From Desulfobacterales bacterium (GTDB lineage: Bacteria > Desulfobacterota > Desulfobulbia > Desulfobulbales > Desulfocapsaceae), in NCBI GenBank assembly GCA_013042695.1, contig JABDPQ010000226.1, forward strand, positions 1-10,780: a stretch of DNA of 10,780 nucleotides, read 5' to 3'. The notes below the pieces were generated by a model. That model made no database searches, was not told where the DNA came from, and worked only from the letters and a program-made list of their open reading frames with translations. Numbering within the stretch: the first letter of the stretch is position 1; each line of letters starts with the position of its first letter. Shown here one piece after another: positions 1 to 7,766 of this stretch. The position numbers and the translations under genes are program-made.

Positions 1-1211
1 TCGTAGTGCAGGGTGATTAAAAGAAGCAGCTCCATATCAAAGGAAGACCCTTTATCAACCAATTTTTCTAGGGTTGCAGCCAAAGCCTCGGCTTTGATCG
101 CCTTGAAGCCACACTGGGTATCAACTCCAGGCCCCAGTTGGGGCAGCAGTCCAGCTCGCACATAATTCCGAAAGATCAGCCTGAGCTTATCATGTTCACT
201 CAGACCCCGGGCTCCAGACGGGGAGCAATAGATGCCGCCCGGGTCATACCTCGACCCAAGGGCGCACATGGTATTTGTGTCGGCTAGCTGTTTTAGTAGC
301 AGGCCGGCCTGGCCAATGTTGGTAGACAGGTCGGCGTCGGTATAGAGAACGATCAACTCATTTTGGTTCCAGGGTTTATGGATCGCCTCCCAAAGGCCGT
401 ATTGTATAGCGCCGCCTTTTTGGCTGTCATCGGTTGACTTGAGTCCTTTGGCAATGGGCGAACCAGATACAATGGCCTGCTCCAGGAAAAGGATTCGGAC
501 ATTATCATAGCCTTCCTCTTCGATGATGTCAGCGGCTATAAGGCCACTATTCTCAGGACAACCGTCGTCTACAAAGATCAAGTCAAAAGACCCGTCTGCT
601 CTGGGTCCGTATAACCAGTTTAGCTCAGCTACTTTCCTGCGAATGAAATCTTCACCGGCTGGATGGACCTTCTTAGACTGGATCCGGTTGTGTTCTTTGA
701 ACATGGCCACAACAACGGTCAGGTGAGTTTGGGTGGCAAGAGTGTTCAGGTGCATTTTTGACAGGGCCAGTTTTACCGCCAAATGGAGGATAGTCGGGTG
801 CTTTTGCGGCTCGGCTGCGGTCCTTGCTTCTATCTCAGTCAGTTCGTCTTCGGTCGGATGAAGATCCAATAGCAAATCTGCCAGTTCAAAAGTTTGAAGA
901 GATTGGTCTGAGTCAGTCAAGTCCATGGAAGCCGGGGCAGTCGCCACTTTTTCCTGGATCTTCGCCCAGCGTTCGTCGGGCCGGGTCAATCGAGTAAGAG
1001 TATCTAAATCGAATTCATACCTAGGTATCGCCCCCTGGTCTTGGCTGAGCAAGGCTGGCAGCCCGGTCAATAGCCTGTTATATCCAGAAAGGTCCAGGTT
1101 CCGAATGAAAGAGGCAACCCTATCGCCATTTTCCATGTGATCTCCGAATTGGTGGCGGTATTGGTCATAAAGGTCGACCATCCGCTTCATCATTTTGAAG
1201 TAAGTGTCCAT
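1..1211 (-). CDS. Family-2 (GT-A) glycosyltransferase, C-terminus beyond the window edge
   Basis: My reverse-strand translation is open for 403 codons from the ATG at 1211-1209 to the left edge, so the C-terminus is missing. The catalytic half looks like a GT2 enzyme that moves a sugar from a nucleotide-sugar donor. A first beta strand (VVVAMFKEHNR) starts near residue 166. It is followed by FVDDG (D215, D216), KGGAIQYGL, the metal-binding DxD in YTDADLS (D292, D294), GSRYD from residue 319, and DTQCGFK from residue 364. The last motif is typical of dolichyl-phosphate-glucose synthase (ALG5-like) enzymes. Residues 1 to about 155 are polar, probably helical, and match nothing I recognise. No membrane segment is visible in the part present. 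AAGGAA at 1216-1221 (minus strand) is a good ribosome site 4 nt before the ATG. Family assignment is firm; donor, acceptor and pathway are unknown. Confidence 0.85.
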   Translation of the reverse strand, partial: MDTYFKMMKRMVDLYDQYRHQFGDHMENGDRVASFIRNLDLSGYNRLLTGLPALLSQDQGAIPRYEFDLDTLTRLTRPDERWAKIQEKVATAPASMDLTDSDQSLQTFELADLLLDLHPTEDELTEIEARTAAEPQKHPTILHLAVKLALSKMHLNTLATQTHLTVVVAMFKEHNRIQSKKVHPAGEDFIRRKVAELNWLYGPRADGSFDLIFVDDGCPENSGLIAADIIEEEGYDNVRILFLEQAIVSGSPIAKGLKSTDDSQKGGAIQYGLWEAIHKPWNQNELIVLYTDADLSTNIGQAGLLLKQLADTNTMCALGSRYDPGGIYCSPSGARGLSEHDKLRLIFRNYVRAGLLPQLGPGVDTQCGFKAIKAEALAATLEKLVDKGSSFDMELLLLITLHY

Positions 1212-1847
1212 TCGATTCCTTTTTTGTAAGATAGCGGCCTGCACAAGGATTTAGCTCCAGGTTCAATCAAATCGCCGCCCTCGTCTCTGGTCTAGTTGGT
1301 GGTTAGAGCTGATCCAGGAGACCTCCTGTTGAGCCAACTTGTAAACTTGAACAATAAAGCATCAAGATCATTTTATTTTGATGCTGGATTGGCTATTGGA
1401 TAACATCCTACTCCACAACTTTAATCAATACATCCCCAAATATTATGCTTATTATTCAACCAATATGTTATATTTTCTCACTAATTTTACAAACCTTTGA
1501 TTTGCCTCATATGCCAGTATGAAGCATGTATAAGATACGTTTCACCAATATATTCCAAGAGTAAAGTTCGCAAAAGGTTAGTACCGACACTTCAGCCTAT
1601 TAGTGAACTGACGATTCCTATTATGCCAACGTCCAACCACAATCTTGGAAACTCTGATTATCGGCATAGAACTTTGGTGTTTTGAGTTAGCAGGAAGGTT
1701 GCTTGAATGGAGAAATCTCAATTTGCTGGTGACTTGATTAAGTCACAATTCATGAACAACAGGGGGTTCGATCAGAGTTAAGCTTCCTTGGTGGATTCTT
1801 CTGCTCGTCTGATAAGGCCCGCAGGGCGACTACAGTCATAGAATTAC
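1212..1847. other. Gene-free divergent spacer
   Basis: This AT-rich stretch separates the leftward glycosyltransferase from the rightward transposase. The longest open frame (62 codons, plus strand, 1497-1685) has no ribosome site or recognisable protein character. The spacer should contain the glycosyltransferase promoter, but I could not pick convincing -35 and -10 boxes. It holds three small dyads: AGCATCAA/TTGATGCT at 1358-1365 and 1378-1385; GTGACTT/AAGTCAC at 1729-1735 and 1740-1746; and GCCC/GGGC at 1817-1820 and 1824-1827. None is followed by a T-run that would make a clear terminator. Confidence 0.6.
1729..1746. promoter_or_regulatory. Perfect 7-bp dyad with a 4-nt gap
   Basis: GTGACTT, then GATT, then AAGTCAC form a perfect inverted repeat. 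It could be an operator or a small hairpin. It lies about 100 nt before the transposase left end and over 500 nt from the glycosyltransferase start, so no target gene is obvious. It may be chance. Confidence 0.2.
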
Positions 1848-1848
1848 G

Positions 1849-1863
1849 GGGACACTATACTTA
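1849..1863 (+). repeat. Left terminal inverted repeat of the RAYT unit
   Basis: GGGACACTATACTTA pairs with 2562-2576 on the opposite strand at 12 of 15 positions, including the outer seven (GGGACAC). The repeat stands 40 nt before the transposase ATG. From memory, the string GGGGACACTATACTTA often precedes transposases of this type, which supports calling it an element boundary. No target-site duplication flanks the two copies. Confidence 0.6.
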
Positions 1864-1870
1864 TTCATTG

Positions 1871-1903
1871 ACAGTCTAACATCAAATAAGTATGTTAGAC
1901 AGT
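1871..1903 (+). repeat. 12-bp imperfect palindrome over the RAYT upstream start
   Basis: GTCTAACAT (1874-1882) and ATGTTAGAC (1892-1900) are perfect complements across a 9-nt loop. The stem extends to 12 positions with one mismatch (1871-1882 with 1892-1903). Its right arm contains the upstream in-frame ATG at 1892 and ends directly before the second ATG at 1904. It may be a recognition hairpin for the encoded Y1 transposase, as in IS200 and REP/RAYT systems, or an mRNA structure that limits translation. The structure is seen directly; both roles are inferred. Confidence 0.55.
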
Positions 1904-2560
1904 ATGGCTCGTATTGCACGAATTGTTGCCCCAGGGGTTCCTCATCATATAGTTCAGCGTGGAAATCGTCGGTTGGACACTTTTTTTTCCGAGGAAGATT
2001 ACAAGGAATACCTCTATTTGATGGCAGACTGGTGTAATCGTTGTAAGGTTCAGGTCTGGGCTTATTGCCTAATGCCTAATCACGTCCACCTTATCAGCGT
2101 AACTCAGTCCGAAGATGGCTTGCGTAAAGCAATTGGCGAAGCGCACCGTCGTTACACCAGGCATATAAACTCCCGAAACGACTGGAAGGGTCACCTCTGG
2201 CAGGGGAGATTTGCCTCGTATCCCATGGATGAAATCTATTTATTTGCAACTGCTCGCTATATCCTTATGAATCCGGTGAGGGCGGGGATTGTCAACAGTC
2301 CCGAGCAGTACAGGTGGAGCAGCTGTAAAGCACATCTTCGAGGTGAAGACGACATTGTCGTTAAAGTGAGACCTTTGGGGGAGATAATTTCCAACTGGAA
2401 GGACATACTGACAGAAGACCATTCTAACGAGACGTATAAAGCAATTCGCAGCCATGAAAAAACAGGGAGGCCGCTTGGCAATATTGAGTTCCTTGAAAGA
2501 CTTGAAAAGCAGACATCACGTCTTTTGAAAAAGCAAAAACCGGGTCCGAAGAAGCGTTAA
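1904..2560 (+). CDS. REP-associated tyrosine transposase (RAYT, IS200-like Y1 superfamily)
   Basis: The gene encodes a 218-residue single-strand DNA nuclease/transposase of the HUH Y1 family (Pfam Y1_Tnp). It opens with the family's usual N-terminus (MARIARIVAPGVPHHIVQRG). The metal-binding pair is H60 and H62 in MPNHVHLI. The block LWQGRF and then ARYILMNPVRAGIV (Y119) follow. The C-terminus is highly basic (KKQKPGPKKR), as is common in RAYTs. I cannot say which conserved tyrosine is the nucleophile. I start at the ATG at 1904 because the family normally begins MARIAR; an in-frame ATG at 1892 would add four residues and lies inside a hairpin. Imperfect inverted repeats bound the gene, and no accessory transposase gene is present. 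The frame is intact, so the protein could be active. RAYTs are typically domesticated, single-copy relatives of IS200/IS605 transposases that work on dispersed REP hairpins; no other REP-like copies occur in this window. Confidence 0.9.
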   Translation: MARIARIVAPGVPHHIVQRGNRRLDTFFSEEDYKEYLYLMADWCNRCKVQVWAYCLMPNHVHLISVTQSEDGLRKAIGEAHRRYTRHINSRNDWKGHLWQGRFASYPMDEIYLFATARYILMNPVRAGIVNSPEQYRWSSCKAHLRGEDDIVVKVRPLGEIISNWKDILTEDHSNETYKAIRSHEKTGRPLGNIEFLERLEKQTSRLLKKQKPGPKKR

Positions 2561-2561
2561 T

Positions 2562-2576
2562 TGAGTAAGGTGTCCC
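2562..2576 (-). repeat. Right terminal inverted repeat of the RAYT unit
   Basis: Read on the minus strand this is GGGACACCTTACTCA, matching the left copy at 12 of 15 bases. It starts one base after the transposase stop codon and ends 37 nt before the ATG of the permease gene, so the element boundary lies within the expected promoter region of the transporter operon. Confidence 0.55.
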
Positions 2577-2613
2577 TTAACCTTCCGTGTAATTACTAAG
2601 AGTTTGATTGTTT

Positions 2614-3567
2614 ATGAAAAACGTTCTTTTACTCATACTTAAACGAATCTTGGCCAGCTTGTTGACGGTTTTTGCGATATCACTCATTATCTTTATCGGT
2701 GTTGAGCTGTTGCCAGGTGATGTCGCTGAAACCGTACTTGGACAATCAGCGACCCCCGAAACTGTCAAGGCCTTTCGTCTGGAACTAAAACTCGATTTAC
2801 CACCCCACATCCGTTATGGCGTATGGCTGAGGAATTTTATTCAAGGTGATTTTGGCAACTCTCTGGCCAATGGCAGACCGGTTTCAGGTCTTATCGGCTG
2901 GAGATTTGCAAATACTCTGTTTTTAGCCCTTACCACAGCTGTTATCGCTGTGCCGCTTGCTGTCTTTCTCGGTATGATGGCAGCTTTTTATCGCAATACA
3001 TTCTTCGATAAAGCGATTTCAGTTACCACCTTGTCATTTATCTCATTTCCCGAGTTTTTTATTGCCTATATTCTCATTGTTCTCTTTTCCGTTCATCTGA
3101 ATATTTTTCCCAGTATGGCGACGATTAATGACAGCATGAATATCGGTGCCAAAATGCACGCGATTCTTTTGCCAGCCCTCACTTTGACCTGTGTGGTTAC
3201 CGCTCATATGATGCGTCAGACTCGAGCGGCAATAATCAACGTCCTTTCAAGTGCGTATATTGAAATGGCCGAACTCAAAGGGATCAAGCGTCTTCGAATT
3301 ATCATTCTGCACGCGTTTCCCAACTCGCTCTCACCTGTAATCAACGTTATAGCTCTCAATCTTGCCTATCTCGTTGTTGGTGTTGTTATTGTAGAGGTTG
3401 TCTTTGTATATCCAGGTCTTGGACAATTACTGGTTGATTCTGTTGCCAAACGGGATATCCCAGTTGTTCAAGCTTCTGGGCTTATCTTTGCAACGGCCTA
3501 TATATTTCTCAACCTCATGGCTGATGTATTATCAATGCTGGTCAACCCACGGTTGAGGCAAACTTAA
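2614..3567 (+). CDS. ABC transporter permease, DppB/OppB type
   Basis: This is a 317-residue inner-membrane protein, one of the two channel subunits of a peptide/nickel-type importer (BPD_transp_1). A first membrane helix at about residues 9-30 is followed by a periplasmic loop containing LLPGDVAETVLG and the GDFGNSLANGRPV motif typical of DppB. Further hydrophobic segments begin near residues 100, 138, 188, 240 and 288. The cytoplasmic EAA coupling loop, which contacts the ATPase, is EMAELKG at 217-223. The end MLVNPRLRQ is typical of the family. I chose the ATG at 2614; an in-frame TTG at 2608 would add two residues. The ribosome site is poor (AAGAG at 2598-2602). The gene lies 53 nt after the transposase stop and 22 nt before the next permease. 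Confidence 0.9.
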   Translation: MKNVLLLILKRILASLLTVFAISLIIFIGVELLPGDVAETVLGQSATPETVKAFRLELKLDLPPHIRYGVWLRNFIQGDFGNSLANGRPVSGLIGWRFANTLFLALTTAVIAVPLAVFLGMMAAFYRNTFFDKAISVTTLSFISFPEFFIAYILIVLFSVHLNIFPSMATINDSMNIGAKMHAILLPALTLTCVVTAHMMRQTRAAIINVLSSAYIEMAELKGIKRLRIIILHAFPNSLSPVINVIALNLAYLVVGVVIVEVVFVYPGLGQLLVDSVAKRDIPVVQASGLIFATAYIFLNLMADVLSMLVNPRLRQT

Positions 3568-3589
3568 AGAGAGGAAAAGCGTATAACTT

Positions 3590-4408
3590 GTGTTTGAATT
3601 GTTAAAAAAATCGCCTTTAAGCGCACGCATCGGCCTGAGTATAGTGCTGATAAACTGCATGGTCGCCATTTTCGCACCCGTTATTGCACCCTACGGTGAG
3701 ACGAGCGTTGTTGGGAATGTTTGGGAAAGCTTTTCATCTGAGTTCTATCTTGGCACCGACCATCTTGGCAGAGACTTATTTACCCGAATGGTTTATGGTG
3801 CAAGAAACACCATCGTCCTGGCATTTCTGACGACCACCATATCTTTTCTTCTCGGGACATCGCTTGGCTTCATTGCAGCTACCAAGGGTGGGTGGATAGA
3901 CCAGATATTCAGCAGATTAATTGATATCATTATGGCTTTTCCCACCCTTATTTTTGCCCTGATGATTTTGTCTGTAATGGGGTCATCAGTTACAGTTCTG
4001 ATATTCACCATTGCCCTGCTTGATTCAACCAGGGTTTACAGGTTATCGAGAGCTGTTGCCATGGACATAGAGGTAAACGAGTTTGTAGAAGCGGCGAGGC
4101 TTCGTGGTGAAGGGTTGTGGTGGATCATGCGACACGAGATTCTCCCCAACGCTATGCCGCCGCTTGTTGCTGAGTTCGGGCTTCGCTTCTGTTTCGTTTT
4201 TCTGTTTATCGCTTCTTTAAGTTTCCTTGGCCTGGGACTGCAGCCCCCTCTGGCAGACTGGGGTGGTATGGTCAGGGAAAATGCTGGAGCTATTACTTTT
4301 GGAATCTATATTCCCCTACTGCCCGCCGCGGCCATCGCAGTTTTAACCGTCGGTGTCAACCTGATCGTTGACTGGTTTCTCCATTTATCCAGCGGGCTGC
4401 ATGAGTAA
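3590..4408 (+). CDS. ABC transporter permease, DppC/OppC type
   Basis: This 272-residue partner permease forms the membrane channel with the preceding gene product. It has an N-terminal helix (about residues 14-32) ending in the APVIAPYGE motif. The diagnostic DppC sequence LGTDHLGRDLFTRMVYGAR follows, then a BPD_transp_1 domain with five more hydrophobic segments. The EAA loop is EAARLRG at 167-173, and SFLGLGLQPPLADWGGM near the end is another family hallmark. The start is GTG at 3590, preceded by a purine-rich AGAGAGGAAAAG at 3568-3579, slightly farther from the start than ideal. The next gene starts 13 nt after this stop, so the genes are surely cotranscribed. Confidence 0.92.
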   Translation: MFELLKKSPLSARIGLSIVLINCMVAIFAPVIAPYGETSVVGNVWESFSSEFYLGTDHLGRDLFTRMVYGARNTIVLAFLTTTISFLLGTSLGFIAATKGGWIDQIFSRLIDIIMAFPTLIFALMILSVMGSSVTVLIFTIALLDSTRVYRLSRAVAMDIEVNEFVEAARLRGEGLWWIMRHEILPNAMPPLVAEFGLRFCFVFLFIASLSFLGLGLQPPLADWGGMVRENAGAITFGIYIPLLPAAAIAVLTVGVNLIVDWFLHLSSGLHE

Positions 4409-4410
4409 CA

Positions 4411-4418
4411 TAAGGACT
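4411..4418 (+). promoter_or_regulatory. Ribosome binding site deciding the ATPase start
   Basis: TAAGGACT has an AAGGA core 5 nt before the ATG at 4422. The alternative in-frame starts, TTG at 4368 and ATG at 4401, have no comparable site, and using them would overlap the permease gene. This favours a 544-residue product. Confidence 0.6.
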
Positions 4419-4421
4419 GTC

Positions 4422-6056
4422 ATGAAAGAAGATAATTTACTAGAGATACACAATCTTTATATCGAGGGCTATTACGAGAATCAATGGAATACCATCGTTG
4501 AGGATATCAGCCTTAACCTCAAAAGAGGTGAAGTTTTGGGCCTGATCGGAGAGTCCGGTGCTGGCAAATCGACTATTGGCCTTGCCGCCATGGGCTTCAC
4601 TCGGCAAGGCTGCAGGTTGGTTTCCGGGTCGATAAATCTCGACGGTGATGAGCTAATGGGTGCTGACGATGAAGTGTTGCGCAAGGTTCGAGGGGTTAAA
4701 ATCGCTTATGTGGCCCAAAGTGCCGCTGCCTCCTTCAATCCTTTTCACAGGATTATCAAACAATATGCCGAAGCACCTGTTAAACACGGCATCATGAGTT
4801 ACGACGAGGCCCAGCAGGATGCCATTGATCTTTACGAGCGCCTTTTTCTGCCGAACCCCGAAGAAATCGGCTTCAGATTCCCCCATGAACTTTCAGGAGG
4901 TCAATTGCAGCGGGCCATGGTAGCAATGGCCATGTCTTGCAAACCAGACATCATTGTTTTTGACGAACCGACAACTGCTCTTGATGTAACTACGCAGATC
5001 GAAGTGCTGGCAGCAGTCAAAGAGATTACTCAAAAAATGAATAAAGCAGCGCTCTATATCACCCATGACCTGGCCGTTGTTGCCCAGGTAGCCCATCGAA
5101 TAATGGTCCTGAAAAACGGACAACTCATTGAAGAAGGTGAAACCAGAAGACTGATAAAGCGCCCAAGAGAACAATATACCAGAGATCTTCTCAGTGTTCG
5201 CATGCTGCGGGAGGACAAAGAGCTTACAGACAAAATGGATGTTATTCTCGAAATCAATGATCTAGATGCCACCTATACGGGAGACGAGAACGTACTTGAA
5301 GATATCAATTTGACCGTCAGAAAGGGCAGAACCGTTGCTCTGGTCGGAGAGTCGGGGAGCGGCAAGAGTACCCTCGCAAAGGTTATTACCGGTCTTCTGC
5401 CGGCGACCAGAGGTACCATATCTTTTTTGGGCGAAGAACTTCCTCTCAAGCTGGATGACAGGGAAAAAGAATCTCTGAGAAAACTACAGATGATTTATCA
5501 GATACCGGATACCGCTCTCAACCCGAAACAGACAATACGAACAGTCATCGGTCGGCCTCTGGATTTTTATTTCGGCATAAGAGGAGAGGAGGCGGAAAGA
5601 CGAATTAAGGAACTGCTCGTGAAGATTGAACTCGATCCAGATAGCTATATAGACCGCTTGACCACTGAACTCTCAGGTGGCGAAAAGCAAAGGATCTGTA
5701 TTGCTCGAGCCCTGGCTGCAGAGCCCGAGCTCATCATTTGCGATGAAGTGACATCTGCCCTGGATCAACTCGTTGCTGAAGGCATTCTCACTCTGCTCCA
5801 GGATCTTCAGAACGAGATGAATATCTCCTATCTTTTCATTACCCATGACCTGGCGACCGTGAAGGCGATCTCTGATAAGATCGTCATTATGCTTGAAGGC
5901 AGGATCGTTGAGCAGGGTGAAAAAAAGGAGATTTTAAAACCACCACATCATGAATATACGGATAAGCTCTTGGCGTCAGTTCCGGAAATGGATTCGGACT
6001 GGCTTGATAACCTTCTGGCTGAACGTGCTTCGACCTATCTAGAAGATGTGCAATAA
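4422..6056 (+). CDS. Tandem-ATPase ABC protein (DppD-DppF fusion type)
   Basis: One 544-residue cytoplasmic polypeptide carries both nucleotide-binding domains that power the importer, like GsiA or YejF, instead of separate DppD and DppF subunits. Domain 1 has Walker A GESGAGKST (43-51), Q-loop region AQSAAASFNP, signature LSGGQ (157-161), Walker B IIVFDEP (177-183) and switch ITHD. Domain 2 has Walker A GESGSGKST (309-317), signature LSGGE (417-421), Walker B LIICDEV (437-443) and ITHD. Both catalytic glutamates (E182, E442) are present, so both sites look competent. The domain 2 Q-loop (IYQIPDTALNP) departs from the usual FQDP form, and the Walker B proline is valine. QYTRDLLS and EYTDKLLAS mark the start of the short oligopeptide-transporter C-terminal extension after each domain. 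The gene lies between the permeases and the binding protein. Confidence 0.93.
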   Translation: MKEDNLLEIHNLYIEGYYENQWNTIVEDISLNLKRGEVLGLIGESGAGKSTIGLAAMGFTRQGCRLVSGSINLDGDELMGADDEVLRKVRGVKIAYVAQSAAASFNPFHRIIKQYAEAPVKHGIMSYDEAQQDAIDLYERLFLPNPEEIGFRFPHELSGGQLQRAMVAMAMSCKPDIIVFDEPTTALDVTTQIEVLAAVKEITQKMNKAALYITHDLAVVAQVAHRIMVLKNGQLIEEGETRRLIKRPREQYTRDLLSVRMLREDKELTDKMDVILEINDLDATYTGDENVLEDINLTVRKGRTVALVGESGSGKSTLAKVITGLLPATRGTISFLGEELPLKLDDREKESLRKLQMIYQIPDTALNPKQTIRTVIGRPLDFYFGIRGEEAERRIKELLVKIELDPDSYIDRLTTELSGGEKQRICIARALAAEPELIICDEVTSALDQLVAEGILTLLQDLQNEMNISYLFITHDLATVKAISDKIVIMLEGRIVEQGEKKEILKPPHHEYTDKLLASVPEMDSDWLDNLLAERASTYLEDVQ

Positions 6057-6125
6057 TGCTACCAGAATTTTATTCAATTTTATTTGTTCTGTGATACTTG
6101 CAGAGAACTATTTAAGGAGGCGACA
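6057..6125 (+). promoter_or_regulatory. Short leader with a strong ribosome site before the binding protein
   Basis: This is the widest gap inside the operon (69 nt). It is AT-rich and ends with AAGGAGG at 6114-6120, 5 nt before the ATG. That Shine-Dalgarno site is far better than those of the permease genes, which fits the excess of binding protein normally needed over the membrane complex. A separate promoter here is possible, but I see no convincing -35 and -10 pair. Confidence 0.5.
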
Positions 6126-7718
6126 ATGTCAGATCTATCGTTATTGACGAAATTGTTTGAGCAGAACAAGATAAGCAGAAGGCAGTTTATAAGCCAAGCT
6201 ACAGCGCTTGGGTTGACGGCAGCGATTTCACCCACTCTGCTGTCCAATACAGCTTGGGCAGAAACACCCAAAACTGGCGGTCGTTTCATAATCGGTGCTA
6301 CCGGTGGGTCGACCACTGACTCCATGGACCCCGGAACCTTAACCTCCAATATGAACCAGAACCTCAATTGGCAGATACGCAATAACCTGGTTGAAATCGA
6401 CCATAACCTGCAGCCTACCCCCGAGTTGGCCAAGTCATGGGAGGCGACCCCGGATGCAAAAGTCTGGAGGTTCAAACTGCGTAAAGGCATCGAATTTCAT
6501 AACGGTAAAACGCTATCCGCAGAAGATGTCATTTATTCAATCAATCACCACCGTGGAGAAAAATCCAAATCAGCAGCAAAGGCATATTTGGAATCCATCA
6601 AAGATATCAAAACCGATGGAAAATATGAGCTCATTTTCGAGCTCTCCGGTGGAAGTGCTGATTTCCCTTTTATACTGGGCGACTATCATCTTACTATTTG
6701 TCCAGCCGGTACAACAGGAGAAGAATGGGAAAAAGGGGTTGGTACCGGCCCATATATTCTTGAAAATTGGGAGCCTGGTGTTAGAGCTTTTGCAAAACGC
6801 AACCCCAATTATTGGAAAGAAGGTCGAGGTCACTTTGATGAGGTTGAGACCTTATCCATCGTTGACACCAATGCCAGAACCAATGCTCTTAAGACCGGGC
6901 AGATAAACTACATGGACCGGGTAGAGCTAAAAACCGTTCACCTCATGAAACGAATGCCTGGTATTAACGTTAGCGCTACGACGGGTACTGCACATTACAC
7001 CATGCCGATGTTGGTTGATCAGAAGCCATATGACGACAACAATGTCCGTATGGCATTAAAACATGCCATCGACCGTAAAGAATTGCTGAGCCAGATTTTA
7101 CGCGGCTATGGTGAACCTGGAAACGATCATCCCATCGCCCCGGTAAACAGGTTTTTTGCCAAGAATTTAGAACAGAGAGAATACGATCCGGATAAGGCAA
7201 GATTTTACATGGAAAAAGCAGGCATGCTTGATCACACCTTTAATCTGCATGCTGCAGATGCTGCTTTTGCTGGTGCTTTAGACGCCGCCATAATGGTCAA
7301 GGAGCAAGCCAAAAAAGCAGGCATCAAAATTAATGTCGTTCGCGAACCTGACGATGGCTACTGGAGCAATGTCTGGATGAAGAAAGAGTGGTGCATGTGT
7401 TATTGGGGTGGACGGCCAACGGAAGACATGATGTTTTCGGTTGCCTATGCTGCCGATGCTCCATGGAATGACACGCACTGGCAAAATGATCGCTTTAACG
7501 AGCTGCTTGTAGCTGCTCGGGCGGAATTGGATACCTCAAAACGTGCCAAGATGTATGAAGAAATGCAGGAAATCTGTAGAAACGACAGTGGAACGATTGT
7601 TCCCATGTACAACCAGATGGTTGAGGCCAGCTCTGATAAACTTGCCCACGGTCCAATTTCTGGCCATATGGCTCTGGACGGGATGAGGAATGCGGAGCGC
7701 TGGTGGTTTAAGTCTTAG
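6126..7718 (+). CDS. Tat-exported family-5 solute-binding protein of the importer
   Basis: The 530-residue periplasmic receptor belongs to SBP family 5 (SBP_bac_5, DppA/OppA/NikA-like). The N-terminus is a twin-arginine signal: SRRQFIS at residues 17-23, a moderately hydrophobic stretch, and likely cleavage after AWA (A45). Typical family elements are PELAKSWEATPDAKVWRFKL, LRKGIEFHNGKTLSAEDVIYS, GTGPYILENWEPG and KRNPNYWKEGRGHFDEVE. Length and ends are normal, so the gene looks intact. I chose the ATG at 6126 because of the strong ribosome site; an in-frame TTG at 6084 would spoil the signal. Export by Tat implies folding in the cytoplasm, possibly for a cofactor or for quality control. The wording resembles alphaproteobacterial transporters that I recall with the same fused ATPase; that is memory, not a search. 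Ligand unknown: peptide, opine, metal complex or glycoside are all possible. Confidence 0.92.
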   Translation: MSDLSLLTKLFEQNKISRRQFISQATALGLTAAISPTLLSNTAWAETPKTGGRFIIGATGGSTTDSMDPGTLTSNMNQNLNWQIRNNLVEIDHNLQPTPELAKSWEATPDAKVWRFKLRKGIEFHNGKTLSAEDVIYSINHHRGEKSKSAAKAYLESIKDIKTDGKYELIFELSGGSADFPFILGDYHLTICPAGTTGEEWEKGVGTGPYILENWEPGVRAFAKRNPNYWKEGRGHFDEVETLSIVDTNARTNALKTGQINYMDRVELKTVHLMKRMPGINVSATTGTAHYTMPMLVDQKPYDDNNVRMALKHAIDRKELLSQILRGYGEPGNDHPIAPVNRFFAKNLEQREYDPDKARFYMEKAGMLDHTFNLHAADAAFAGALDAAIMVKEQAKKAGIKINVVREPDDGYWSNVWMKKEWCMCYWGGRPTEDMMFSVAYAADAPWNDTHWQNDRFNELLVAARAELDTSKRAKMYEEMQEICRNDSGTIVPMYNQMVEASSDKLAHGPISGHMALDGMRNAERWWFKS

Positions 7719-7766
7719 GGACCCTGATTGGAGCTGGAAAAATCTTTGCGAAGCGATTGAGTATGC

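Noticed and set aside
1358..1385. Intrinsic terminator in the divergent spacer
   Set aside because: The 8-bp stem has a 12-nt AT-rich loop, is not GC-rich, and no gene runs into it from either side within this window.
1497..1685. 62-codon plus-strand open frame
   Set aside because: No ATG start with a ribosome site, biased AT-rich composition and no family resemblance.
4368..4421. Extended ATPase start at TTG 4368 or ATG 4401
   Set aside because: These would overlap the permease gene and lack a Shine-Dalgarno site, whereas ATG 4422 has one at ideal distance.
6084..6125. Binding-protein start at TTG 6084
   Set aside because: It would place extra residues before the Tat signal, and the strong AAGGAGG site points to ATG 6126.
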